Below are positions 8,848-17,500 of a stretch of DNA of 64,000 bases, in pieces. The notes under the pieces were generated by a model, which saw nothing but the letters and a program-made list of their open reading frames with translations, did not search any database and was not told the DNA's origin. The stretch spans positions 558,001-622,000 of the forward strand of contig NZ_QMEK01000001.1 in the NCBI RefSeq assembly GCF_003390845.1. The letters are read 5' to 3'. The DNA is from Tropicimonas sp. IMCC34043. GTDB lineage: Bacteria > Pseudomonadota > Alphaproteobacteria > Rhodobacterales > Rhodobacteraceae. Made by a program: the position numbers and the translations under genes. Position 1 is the first letter of the stretch; every line of letters begins with the position of its first letter.

Positions 8848-9561
8848 ATGCGTTCCGATCCACGCAAAACAGCCGCACCTGATGGCACGAATGAGTGGCG
8901 ATAGGACCCGGTTGATGCCGGGCGATTTCAGGGAGACGCTGACCGAGCCACGCAGAAGACTGCGCACCGGCGTGTATTCGAAGTGCTTTCCTGTCCGTCT
9001 AAAATCTTAGCAGGCAAGCCATCGTTTTTCGCGATGCCTGCCGGTTACGCCGAATGCTGATGTGCTGCAAGCCTTTCCTGAACAGCCATCTCACCACCGA
9101 CTTTTTTGGGAAAATGGACGCTCGTTGAGTGGCGCAGCACTCCCAAAATGCCCATTTTGGACCATACGCGAACCGCTACATCTGAGTTCGCCACACCCCC
9201 ACTCTAAACCTAAGAATCTATTGAAGTTTTCTACCTCTATTGGAGCGTCAGACATAAGCGGCGGCGCAGAATTTCAGTGGACTGAGCTCGGACCGGGCTT
9301 TTACCGTGGTTCCCACGACCGCGTGGTTCGTGCATCCACAACGTGACCGAAGTGGCCGTCCGGTCTCACCAATCATTGGCGGGTCCGCACCTGCCGATCC
9401 AGGCGACCCCGAGTGATCCGCGGTGACGACCGGCGGCTGTGGCTAATCATTGGCGGAGGCAAATCGGCCTGCGGGTTGAGACCGGCCCGGCGCGGGCGGC
9501 GTTGGGGGTTTCGATGGAGGTTGAGCAGGTGGCGGGATCGGCCGTTGTCCCGGCGGGGGTG
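8848..9561. other. Long gene-free stretch with a hairpin and a short direct repeat
   Basis: About 700 bases upstream of the exporter with no supported gene. It holds a stem-loop at 9010-9041 (GCAGGCA/TGCCTGC, with an inner CATCG/CGATG around TTTTT). Two copies of ATCATTGGCGG occur near 9370 and 9442. Base composition is lower in GC than the surrounding phage genes, as expected of imported DNA. Confidence 0.4.
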
Positions 9562-9660
9562 ATGACCAAGGCGCGAGTTCGCGGAGTTCATGAACGTCTC
9601 GCGCCCGGCGGTCAGCCAGTGGATCACGCGCAAGGTGCTCGACGGGGATGGTGCGGTCAT
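9562..9660 (+). pseudogene. Terminase small-subunit (Nu1-like) HTH remnant
   Basis: Starting from MTKA and bridging one extra base near 9573, the DNA encodes EFAEFMNVSRPAVSQWITRK then VLDGDGAV, the winged-helix DNA-recognition motif of Nu1-type small terminases. What follows is not family-like. This is the expected position, upstream of the portal gene, but the rest of the small subunit and the whole large subunit are missing. Block A now occupies the space. Confidence 0.6.
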
Positions 9661-9857
9661 CCGAGGCAATCTTTCGGACTACCGCAATGAGCGCACTTTG
9701 AACGATGCTGCGCGGCTCATGAACGACTGCTTTCCGTCATAGCCTACCGCGACCCGTATCTTGCTGTTTCAGTGCAAGGCATTCCATCTGCGCAAGAAAC
9801 GGGTCGATCCAGAGACGACGACCCCTTTAGTCAACGGTCATGCAAAGAGAGAAAGGC

Positions 9858-10616
9858 ATGACCGTGGAATTGAAAGGCAAGACCATCATAATAACTGGGG
9901 CAAGTAGCGGCATCGGTGCTGCGGCAGCATTGCTGTTCGCTGCGAGGGGCGCGAATGTCGTTCTGGCCGCGCGGCGGGAGGCCGAGCTTAAAACGATCGT
10001 TGGCCAAATCATTCAGAGTAGTGGAAATGCGATTTACCTTGCAGGCGATGTCCGGGAGGAAACATTTGCGAAAGATCTTGTTGATCTTGCGGAGGACGAG
10101 TTCGGAGGTGTCGATGGGGCGTTCAACAACGCCGGAACGACAGGCGATATGGGACCTATCCCTGATATGGACGGCGGCAATTGGCATGATGTGATCGCCA
10201 TCAATTTGAACAGCGCCTTTTACGCAGCGAAGTATCAGGTTCCAGCGATGCGCAGACGCGGTAGCGGGGCCATTGTGTTCACATCTTCCTTCGTGGGCCA
10301 CACCATCGGGTTGCCAGGAATGGGCGCGTATGCGGCTGCCAAGGCGGGCCTGATCGGACTGACGCAAGTGCTTGCGGTTGAAAATGGTGCCGAAAAAATC
10401 CGAGTGAATGCCCTGCTCCCGGGCGGAACGATGACACCTATGGCCGGAGATGATGCGAATCTCCATGAGGTCGTGCGCGGTTTCCATGCGTTGAAACGCA
10501 TGGCCGAACCGTCTGAAATCGCGCAAGCCGCCCTCTTTTTGCTTTCAGATCAGGCGTCTTTCGTGACGGGTAGTGCAATGATCGTAGATGGCGGAAATTC
10601 CGTAAACAAACTGTAG
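9858..10616 (+). CDS. Short-chain dehydrogenase/reductase (SDR)
   Basis: A 252-residue classical SDR: cofactor motif TGASSGIG at residues 13-20, NNAG in the fourth strand, and a Ser-Tyr-Lys triad in VFTSSFVGHTIG...YAAAK. The C-terminus ends SAMIVDGGNSV, as in FabG-like oxidoreductases. ATG 9858 has AGAGAGAAAGG just upstream and is preferred to ATG 9840. A hydrophobic Gly/Ala-rich start suggests NAD(H) or NADP(H) binding. The substrate is unknown. It stands alone between a terminase remnant and a repeat. Confidence 0.85.
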   Translation: MTVELKGKTIIITGASSGIGAAAALLFAARGANVVLAARREAELKTIVGQIIQSSGNAIYLAGDVREETFAKDLVDLAEDEFGGVDGAFNNAGTTGDMGPIPDMDGGNWHDVIAINLNSAFYAAKYQVPAMRRRGSGAIVFTSSFVGHTIGLPGMGAYAAAKAGLIGLTQVLAVENGAEKIRVNALLPGGTMTPMAGDDANLHEVVRGFHALKRMAEPSEIAQAALFLLSDQASFVTGSAMIVDGGNSVNKL

Positions 10617-10666
10617 GTTGCGGCTGAGCGGACATAGGCATCGCGCAGGTCTATGTCTGTTTCGTC

Positions 10667-10752
10667 CCGCACTGCGGACAGCGACCAGCTCGTCGGTGAA
10701 GGTCCGCTGGGGCGCGCTCAGCGGCCAGAGCTCAAGCGTCTCTGTGACCGGC
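10667..10752 (+). repeat. 86-bp direct repeat, left copy
   Basis: Aligns without gaps to 12352-12437, roughly three quarters identical. Both copies begin CCGCACTGCGGACAG, share TCGGTGAAGGTCCGCT and end ACCGGC. The two copies flank the NmrA-type reductase and its HxlR regulator, so they may mark the boundaries of an inserted cassette. They could also be two members of a dispersed repeat family. Confidence 0.65.
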
Positions 10753-10912
10753 TATTTCGACCGTTTTTGGCGCATAGGTTCTGGGAAGGGGGGGTGCCCG
10801 ACAGCGGCCATTCGTGACCCGCGCGGCGAATGCCGGGTCCGAGCTCTTCTTTGACATTGGCCGACTGTGTTCTCTCAGTAGCGATGGCTAAATTTGCTCG
10901 GTTCATTCTGCC

Positions 10913-11719
10913 CTAAATGGTCTGGACCGCCCCCTGAGCGATGGCACATGCAATTAAGAATGCGTCCCGAGGTTGAGAGACAAGATCCTTCAGGTCAGTT
11001 TTGTCGGCGTACAGAAACCCACCTGCCGCCGCGGCGTATATCGACATTAGCATGGGCGCCTGAAATGCCAGCAAGGGCAGGTGCGACAACCTTTCCCGCT
11101 CTGCGGCGAAGGACAGTGGCGCATAGGAGACGCCGAGAGATTGCGCGATGTCGCTTACGGCAAATGCGGATTCGCCCGAGAGCTCATAGCAACGTCCGGC
11201 GTGAGACGCGGGCGACTTCAGTACCGCAAGAGCCGCCTCTGCCAGATCCGCCCGGGCTACGGTAGAGATACGACCCTGCCCGAACGGAGCGGTAATGCGA
11301 GCATCTCGGGAGACGGCCAAGCTGCCAATCAGTTCCGCGTAGAGGCCGTTGCGGAGGATGGTCCACGCCAAGCCGCTGTCCTTTATGGCACGCTCTGTCC
11401 AGCGATGGGCCAGTGCGAAGCCCAGATGATCGCTGTGGCAACTCAGGCTAGAGTAGACGATATGCCTGACCCCTTGATCGCGCGCTGCGGCTACTACCGC
11501 ACCATGACGGCGCATCACGACGTCATCTTCGGCGTAGCCTGCCGAGGTCAGGAACAGCGTCTCGATCCCGCTGAAATCGAGCGTTTCTGGGCTGTCGAAA
11601 TCCATCTGCCGGTCGGCATCCGGAGATCGACTGGCGGTAATGACCGCAAGGTCGACCGATCTTGCCGCTGCAACCAGTGTTGATGCAAGCTGGCCCGAGG
11701 CCCCGGTCACGAGTATCAT
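10913..11719 (-). CDS. NmrA-family NAD(P)-binding quinone oxidoreductase-like protein
   Basis: 268 residues. The Rossmann motif TGASGQLAS stands at residues 5-13, then HGAVVAAARDQGVRHIVYSS, WTILRNGLYAEL and SGESAFAVSDIA, typical of the NmrA/QOR2 branch of atypical SDRs. The start ATG (complement of 11717-11719) has GGAAAGGAAG upstream; the longer frame lacks this. It is divergent from an HxlR regulator 72 bases away, a common pairing for redox- or quinone-responsive control. Confidence 0.85.
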   Translation of the reverse strand: MILVTGASGQLASTLVAAARSVDLAVITASRSPDADRQMDFDSPETLDFSGIETLFLTSAGYAEDDVVMRRHGAVVAAARDQGVRHIVYSSLSCHSDHLGFALAHRWTERAIKDSGLAWTILRNGLYAELIGSLAVSRDARITAPFGQGRISTVARADLAEAALAVLKSPASHAGRCYELSGESAFAVSDIAQSLGVSYAPLSFAAERERLSHLPLLAFQAPMLMSIYAAAAGGFLYADKTDLKDLVSQPRDAFLIACAIAQGAVQTI

Positions 11720-11790
11720 TGAACTTCCTTTCCTACGACGTTCGCCAATAACATAGGGAGGTCGCGGTTCCTGCATAAGAAGGCACAAAC

Positions 11791-12198
11791 ATGTCCGTCA
11801 CGCACACAGATGTTCGCGATGATACTGCTCTGACGCCCTGTGGATCCACCGATCATGTGGATTGCGGTCTCGGGCTGGTTCTCGACCGTTTGGGGGAAAA
11901 ATGGACCGTCATGACCTTGGCCGAGCTATCTGCGGGTCCGCAGCGGTATCGCGAGTTGGAGAGGTCACTAGTCGGCATCTCGCAGCGCATGATGACCCTG
12001 ACCTTGCGGCGACTCGAGCGAGACGGTCATGTCTTGCGCCACGTCACACCGACCATCCCACCCACCGTCACCTACGAATTATCGTTTCTCGGTCGTTCCT
12101 TTGCTTCGCAGGTTGCGGCACTGGTTAGCTGGAGTGCGCAAGCCAAATCAGCGATAGAAGCCGCTCAAATCGACTTCGATGAGCACAGACCAAAGTGA
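11791..12198 (+). CDS. HxlR-family transcriptional regulator
   Basis: 135 residues with the HxlR winged helix: CGLGLVLDRLGEKWTVMTL, RELERSLVGISQRMMTLTLR, LERDGHVLRH, TVTYELS. The Cys preceding the first helix is the residue used for redox or quinone sensing in QorR/YodB/HypR-type members. It is divergent from the NmrA oxidoreductase, so it probably represses that gene from the shared 72-base promoter region. The first 25 residues are a variable extension. Confidence 0.9.
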   Translation: MSVTHTDVRDDTALTPCGSTDHVDCGLGLVLDRLGEKWTVMTLAELSAGPQRYRELERSLVGISQRMMTLTLRRLERDGHVLRHVTPTIPPTVTYELSFLGRSFASQVAALVSWSAQAKSAIEAAQIDFDEHRPK

Positions 12199-12632
12199 TA
12201 AGTTCCGATTTTACACGGGCATATTTCATCTAAGACCTTTTCGGATGCATCTTGCCTGAAGTCAGCCCGGGCCTCTTCGTTCAAGCATTTGCTATGATTC
12301 TGCATGCCCGAAAGGCAACCTTCTCATGGGTTAGGCGAAAGTCCGTTCCGTCCGCACTGCGGACAGTGGCCAGCCCATCGGTGAAGGTCCGCTATGCCGC
12401 GCTCAACGGTCAAAACTCATCCGTTTTTGTCACCGGCGGAATCCACCGTTTCTGTCCCTTGAGCGAAGCCGACATCCGAGGGATGGCAGCTTCGTCCGCA
12501 CATCTGCCCTCTGCCTGATGCTGGGGGCCTCGGACGCCGCAGCCACAGCCACAGCGATGTCCTTGGGGGACGTCGTCGCGATGATCGGGCAGCTCGAAGA
12601 CCTGCGCCGGCATCACGTTTACGGAGACTTCG
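12199..12632. other. Intergenic with right copy of the 86-bp repeat
   Basis: No supported gene. The second repeat copy lies at 12352-12437. From about 12520 the sequence becomes phage-like again and probably holds the very end of the lost terminase or a small gene (reading MSLGDVVAMIGQLEDLR in one frame), but that reading has no stop before the portal gene, so I do not call it. Confidence 0.4.
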
Positions 12633-14225
12633 ATGGCGTACCAGACGAACCTGCTCGGGCCGGACGGACGGCCGCTGCGCGCAGCGGCGCCAGCGCCCCG
12701 GCCGCGGGCGCAGTATCTGCGCGACACCCGCTCGGGTGTGATCGCCTCGCGGGCGGCGAGCCTTGTTCCGAGCCGGGACGAGATCCGCCGGGTGTGGTCG
12801 CGGACCTCGACGCTGGCGCTCGACATGATCCAGAACTCGGGCCAGCTGAAGGGGGCGGTCGACCAGGTGATGGCCGACACCGTCGGCGTCGGCCTGACCC
12901 TGACGCCGATGCCGGATCTGGCGGCCCTCGGCTACAGCAGGGAACAGGCCGCCGAGTGGATCCGCAATGTGCGCCAGCGGTGGGAGCGCTGGTCGCGGAC
13001 CCCTGAGGAATGCGATGCGCGCGGGCGGCTGACGGTCGCCCAGATGGTCGATATCTCGCTGCGCTGGAACATCGCCTATGGCGAGGCGCTGGCGATGTTC
13101 GATTTCTTCGGCACCGCGCAGCGCCGCAGATACGGGATCGAGACCGGCACCAAGGTCAGGATGATCACGCCCTCGCGGCTGGTGCAGGACACCAATTATT
13201 CCGAGCGGCTGTTCCAGGGGGTGCGCCACGACGAGATCGGCCGGCGCCTGTCCTACCGCTTCGAGGTCTGGGACCGCGGCGTCCGGTCGGTGAAGGACTT
13301 TGCCGCGTTTGATTCAGATGCAAGGCCGGCGGTCGTGCATGTCTTCGATCCGGTCGATGCCGACGATGTGCGCGGGATCAGCCAGCTGGTGTCGGCGTTC
13401 CGCAAGTATCTTCAGGCGGAGATCCTGGACGATTCAACGCTGCAGATGGCGATCCTGCAGACGATATTCGCGATCACGCTGACCTCGGATGCGCCAAGCC
13501 AGGATGCCTTCGAGGCGCTGCAGGCGCTGAGCGACAGCGGCGACAAGGGCCGGGCGCTGTCGGAAGAGTTCGTGGCCTATATGGGATCGAAGCTCGATGC
13601 CGCCGCGAGCAGCCGGATCAGCGTCGGGGCCGATCCGCAGGTCAGCCACCTTGGCCCGGGCGAGGACCTGTCGCTGAAGGGGGCGAGCGTTCCGGGGCCC
13701 GAGTACCTGCCGTTCCGCTCGTCGATGGACCGCGAGGTCGCGCGTGCGATCGGCATCACCTATGGCGCCTTCACCATGAACAACTCGGACGCGACCTATT
13801 CGAGCGTGCGGATGGATGTGGCGTCGATCTGGCCGGTGGTGATGCGGCGGCGCGAGCGGGTCGCGGCGCCGATCTGCCAGCCGATCTATGCCAACTGGCT
13901 CGACGAGGAAATCGGCGAGGGGCGCATTCCGCTGCGCGGCGGCTACGCGGCCTTCAGGGCGCATCGCGCCGCGATCACGCGGGCGCAATGGCAAGGCCCG
14001 CCGCGGCCGACCGCTGACGACAAGAAAACGGCCCAGGCCGCGAGCGAGCGGCTGCGCAACGGCACATCCTCGATCGAGATCGAGACCGGCGATCTTGGCA
14101 CCGATGCCGATACGCTCTTCGAGCAGCGCCAGCAGGAGCATCGGCGCTATGTCGAGGCCGGGATGGCATCGCCCTATGACGCGACCGCCGGTGGGTCGCA
14201 ACAGATCGAGATGGTGGCACCATGA
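12633..14225 (+). CDS. Phage portal protein, lambda gpB family
   Basis: 530 residues, normal for lambda-type portals, which form the dodecameric DNA gate of the capsid vertex. Family features include SRDEIRRVWSRTSTLALDMI near 45, TDSLGVGLTL-like DTVGVGLTLTP near 85, the DPVDADDVRGISQLVSAF block near 235 and SSMDREVARAIGITYGAFT near 370. It is intact and starts with CGGAG eight bases upstream. The terminase that should precede it is gone. The stop overlaps the gpW-like start. Confidence 0.95.
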   Translation: MAYQTNLLGPDGRPLRAAAPAPRPRAQYLRDTRSGVIASRAASLVPSRDEIRRVWSRTSTLALDMIQNSGQLKGAVDQVMADTVGVGLTLTPMPDLAALGYSREQAAEWIRNVRQRWERWSRTPEECDARGRLTVAQMVDISLRWNIAYGEALAMFDFFGTAQRRRYGIETGTKVRMITPSRLVQDTNYSERLFQGVRHDEIGRRLSYRFEVWDRGVRSVKDFAAFDSDARPAVVHVFDPVDADDVRGISQLVSAFRKYLQAEILDDSTLQMAILQTIFAITLTSDAPSQDAFEALQALSDSGDKGRALSEEFVAYMGSKLDAAASSRISVGADPQVSHLGPGEDLSLKGASVPGPEYLPFRSSMDREVARAIGITYGAFTMNNSDATYSSVRMDVASIWPVVMRRRERVAAPICQPIYANWLDEEIGEGRIPLRGGYAAFRAHRAAITRAQWQGPPRPTADDKKTAQAASERLRNGTSSIEIETGDLGTDADTLFEQRQQEHRRYVEAGMASPYDATAGGSQQIEMVAP

Positions 14226-14488
14226 GCGTGACGACAACGGTCAGGATCGGCACCGATAGTGTCGATATCAATGCCCCCTGCGATGTGGTGACCGCGCTGC
14301 GGAAGCTGCAGCTGCGGTTGGGCACGGGCGCTGTGGCACAGACCGTGCGGCTCGACGACGAGGAGGTCACGTTCAACCGGGCAGACGATGCAAGGTTGGC
14401 GAAGATGATTGCGCAGTACGAGGACGCCTGCGCGCGCGCCTCGGGCGGGCGGCGGCGGCGCTATGCCATGAAGGTCAGGTTCAGCTGA
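14222..14488 (+). CDS. gpW-like head-tail joining protein
   Basis: 88 residues. The C-terminal part (DDEEVTFNRADDARLAKMIA then RRRRYAMKVRFS) follows the lambda gpW pattern of a beta hairpin, helix and basic tail. ATG overlaps the portal stop (ATGA). gpW plugs the portal before tail attachment. In lambda it lies before the portal; here it follows it. Confidence 0.7.
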   Translation: MSVTTTVRIGTDSVDINAPCDVVTALRKLQLRLGTGAVAQTVRLDDEEVTFNRADDARLAKMIAQYEDACARASGGRRRRYAMKVRFS

Positions 14489-14601
14489 GGCAGGGGCGCC
14501 CGCGGCGCCCGCGGACATTTCCGAACAGGGGAACCTTCGGACGCCCGGGCAGAGCCCGCAGGCGGCAGCGCGTGCGCGCGCACATCAGACAGGAGATTTG
14601 C

Positions 14602-15680
14602 ATGCCGGTTTTGGTCGACGGAGAGCTGGTGCTCTACGGATACGTCGGGGACGCCTGTTGGGACGGGTTCACGGCGCGCGAGGTGCTCGAGGCGCTGGCC
14701 GAGCTTGGCCGCGATACCGACGTGACGGTCAGGATCAACTCGGGCGGCGGCATCGCCGACGAGGGGATCGCGATCTACAACGCGCTGCAGGCGCACCGCG
14801 GCAAGGTTGCGGTGTCGATCGATGGCGCAGCGGTGAGTTCCGCCAGCATCATCGCCATGGCCGGCGACACGATCACCATGCGCAGCGGAGCGCTGATGAT
14901 GATCCATGACCCGGCGGGCTGGGTCGACGGGACCGAGGCCGATCATGTCAGGGCCGCCGCCGTTCTCGACAAGTTGGGCAACCTGATGGCCGGGATCTAT
15001 GCCGATGTCACCGGCGGCGATGCGGCGGCGATCCGGTCCGAGATGAAGGGCGAGTTGTGGCTGACCGGCCCGGAAGCGGTCGAACGCGGCTTTGCCACGG
15101 CGACCGACGCGACCGACGCGATCGAGGCCGCAGCCTTCAATTACCGCGCCTATGCACATGCGCCGGAGCGGCTGGTCGCCCTGGCCGACACCAAACGCTG
15201 GGCAGGCGGGCCCGGGCGCCAGGGGGCCAGCGCGCCCGCACGATCCAACCGTCAGACACAGGAGACAACGATGACAAAGACCACCCCCGCCCCGAGGCGG
15301 ACAACGACGCTGTGCCGGGGTCCGGGGCGGCGGCGCTCGTGCCGACCGCTTCGGATGAACGCGGCCGGATCAAGGCGATCCTCGGATCGGACAACGCAAA
15401 GATGCTGCCGGGCCTCTCTGCACATCTGGCCTTCGAAACGGCGATGACCGCCGCGGCGGCCGAAAGCCTTCTGGCGAAGGCGGCGGCGGATCTGCCGGCG
15501 GGCACCGCAAGCGCGCCCAAGGATCCGTCGGTCGAGACGCCGACGCCCGAGACCTATCGGCAGAGCCGGACGGCCGCGCTGGCCGAGCCGGCCCCGGCCG
15601 GCGGCGGCGCGAAGCCCGCGGCCGCGATTAACCACAACAAGATCCGGGCGAGCCGCCGTGCCGCGATGGAGGGCAAGTGA
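14602..15680 (+). pseudogene. ClpP-like prohead protease with C-terminal scaffold, frameshifted
   Basis: Residues 1-190 are an S49/ClpP-like head-maturation protease: INSGGGIADEG, GAAVSSASIIAMAG with the nucleophile at Ser79 or Ser80, and MMIHDPAGW with His102. The expected scaffold-like extension (EADNDAVPGSGAAALVPTAS to AAINHNKIRASRRAAMEGK) continues only in another frame, ending at 15680, after a one-base loss in the C-rich run near 15290. Without correction the protein ends at 15447 with an unrelated tail. The lesion would spare the protease but abolish the scaffold. Confidence 0.75.
15271..15680 (+). pseudogene. Nested scaffold gene inside the protease gene
   Basis: An in-frame ATG at 15271 with CAGGAGA eight bases upstream would give a scaffold-only product, as Nu3 is nested in lambda C. 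The same one-base lesion near 15290 shifts it after eight residues. The remaining scaffold reading is helical and Ala-rich (AHLAFETAMTAAAAESLLAK), with a conserved basic end. Confidence 0.5.
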
Positions 15681-16063
15681 TGCTGACCAATGAGACCATG
15701 GCGCCGCGGGCGCTGGCCTTCCTGCTGTCGGAAGCGAACGGCAACCGCAGCCGGGCTGTCGCGACGATCGCGAGCGGCGCGGGCGTGCTCGATGCGGGAA
15801 CCGTGCTCGGCAAGATTGCGGCGAGCGGCAAGTTCACCGCAAGCCCCGCGGCCGAGACCGCCGGGATCGAGGGGGCCGAGGTTGCGCTCGCCATCCTCGC
15901 CTATGGCGTCGACGCGACCGGCGCCGATGTCGATGTGACCGTCGTGGACCGCGATGCCGTCGTGAAGGCCGCTTGCCTGATCCATGACGCATCGGTCGAT
16001 GACACGACCAGGATCGCCGCGAAGGCGGCAGAACTCGATGCCGTCGGCATCCGCGTGCGCTGA
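15680..16063 (+). CDS. Head decoration protein, lambda gpD-like
   Basis: 127 residues (start ATG 15680, or GTG 15677). The pattern NGNRSRAVATIASGAGVLDAGTVLGKI followed by GIEGAEVALAILAYGVDATG is that of gpD-type capsid-stabilising proteins that bind at the three-fold axes after expansion. It sits between scaffold and major capsid genes as in lambda. Confidence 0.85.
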   Translation: MLTNETMAPRALAFLLSEANGNRSRAVATIASGAGVLDAGTVLGKIAASGKFTASPAAETAGIEGAEVALAILAYGVDATGADVDVTVVDRDAVVKAACLIHDASVDDTTRIAAKAAELDAVGIRVR

Positions 16064-16071
16064 AAGGGCCC

Positions 16072-17082
16072 ATGATGGAACAATTCAACGACCTGAGCTT
16101 CAGCGTCATCGCCCTGACGGCGGCGCTGAACGAACGGCCCTATGCCCCCGGGCAGATCAGCGCCTCGGGGATCTTCGAGGAGGATTTCCAGGCGGTGACC
16201 ACCGTCAAGATCGAGCGCGAGGGCAAGTTCCTGAACCTGGTCGAACCGTCGCCGCGCGGCGGCCCGGGCGAGACCTTCGGTGGCGATGACCGCGAGCTGG
16301 TTCCGTTCGAGATGCACCACTTCCAGATAGATGACGCGATCTTTGCCGAAGAGGTGCAGGGCGTGAAGATGCTCGGCAGCGTCAACCAGCTGGAAACGCT
16401 GCAGGCCCGCATCGACAGCCGCATGGACCGCTATGCGCGCTCGCTCGACGCCACGCTCGAGCATCAGCGCGTCGGCGCCATCAAGGGGCTTGTGACCTCG
16501 AAGTCCGGCAAGGTGCTGCATGACCTTTACGCGCGCTTCGGTCTTGCGGCACCGGCGCCTGTGGCGATCGGGATCGATGCCGATGTGGCGGGCCTTGCCT
16601 CGGCCCTCAAGGCCGAGGTGATCCTCCCGCTCGAGGACGATCTCGACGCCACCTACAGCGGTCTGCACGCCTATTGCGGGCCCGAGTTTCATGCCGCGCT
16701 CTGGGATCAGAAGGAAGTGCGCGAGACCTTCATCGGCTGGTCGGACGCGGCCACGCTGCGCAATGGCGCCCCCGATACCTTCACCTTCGGCGGCGTCGTC
16801 TGGGAGCGGTATCGCACCGGCAAGAGCGCGAGGGCGCAGGCGGGCGCGGTCGATTTCATCGCGCCCGACTCGGCGCGGATCGTTCCGGTCGGTGTGCCGG
16901 GTCTCTTCATGACGATCTTCGGGCCGGCCGATTACGAGGAGACGGTGAACACCATCGCGCTGCCGCGCTACATGCGCCAATACCCGATGCCGAACGGCAA
17001 GGGGCGCAACCTCGAGGCGCAATCGAACAGCCTGTCGATCTGCACGCGGCCGGCGGCGCTGCGCCATCTGACCATCGGCTGA
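16072..17082 (+). CDS. Major capsid protein, lambda gpE family
   Basis: 336 residues. Recognised by the N-terminal pattern FSVIALTAALNERPYAPGQI, VEPSPRGGPGE and the C-terminal FTFGGVVWERYRTG, FIAPDSARIVPVGVPGLFMT and YPMPNGKGRNLEAQSNSLSI blocks. It forms the icosahedral shell with the gpD-like protein. Intact. It is followed by a strong hairpin before the head-tail connector gene. Confidence 0.95.
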   Translation: MMEQFNDLSFSVIALTAALNERPYAPGQISASGIFEEDFQAVTTVKIEREGKFLNLVEPSPRGGPGETFGGDDRELVPFEMHHFQIDDAIFAEEVQGVKMLGSVNQLETLQARIDSRMDRYARSLDATLEHQRVGAIKGLVTSKSGKVLHDLYARFGLAAPAPVAIGIDADVAGLASALKAEVILPLEDDLDATYSGLHAYCGPEFHAALWDQKEVRETFIGWSDAATLRNGAPDTFTFGGVVWERYRTGKSARAQAGAVDFIAPDSARIVPVGVPGLFMTIFGPADYEETVNTIALPRYMRQYPMPNGKGRNLEAQSNSLSICTRPAALRHLTIG

Positions 17083-17090
17083 CGTTGGCT

Positions 17091-17123
17091 GACTGCCCCG
17101 GCGCCGCGGCGCCGGGGACAGTC
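17091..17123 (+). terminator. Strong hairpin between head and tail genes
   Basis: A perfect 22-base palindrome at 17096-17117 (half CCCCGGCGCCG), extended by GACTG/CAGTC with one bulged base. No T run follows, so it may work as a processing or attenuation site that leaves capsid mRNA in excess over tail mRNA rather than as a full stop. Confidence 0.55.
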
Positions 17124-17143
17124 GAAGGAACAGGAGGCTCGAC

Positions 17144-17500
17144 ATGATCGAGGATCTCGCGGGACTGCTGCGAGGGGCGGTCGACGAGGTGTTCGCCGAA
17201 CCGCTGCGCCATCTGCCGATGGCGGCGGGCGTGCCGGACACCGGCCGCAGCCCGCGCGAGATCGCGGCGACCTTGCGCAGCGGGGAGCGCGCGGCGACGG
17301 GTGCGGGTCGGCAACGGCGCACCGATCAATGGGCCGACGGCGGCGAGTTGCGGATCGATCGCGAGGTCTTTGCCGATCTCGACATCCGGCAAGGCGACCG
17401 CATCGCTGCCCTGGCGCGGGCCGGTCAGCCGATGTTCGAGGTGATGTCCGTCGATGCCAGAAGTCATTTGCGCCTGATCTGCAGGCTTGGAGATATCTGA
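17144..17500 (+). CDS. gpFII-like head-tail connector protein
   Basis: 118 residues. It is placed between capsid and tail genes and ends FEVMSVDARSHLRLICRLGD, a beta-rich segment as in gpFII/Gifsy-2-type connectors that bind the portal-gpW complex for tail docking. SD AGGAGG lies upstream. The stop overlaps the next start (ATGA), so translation is coupled. Confidence 0.65.
   Translation: MIEDLAGLLRGAVDEVFAEPLRHLPMAAGVPDTGRSPREIAATLRSGERAATGAGRQRRTDQWADGGELRIDREVFADLDIRQGDRIAALARAGQPMFEVMSVDARSHLRLICRLGDI

Noticed and set aside
12518-12640. Small gene or terminase end just upstream of the portal
   Set aside because: The reading has no stop before the portal start and continues as an out-of-frame shadow.
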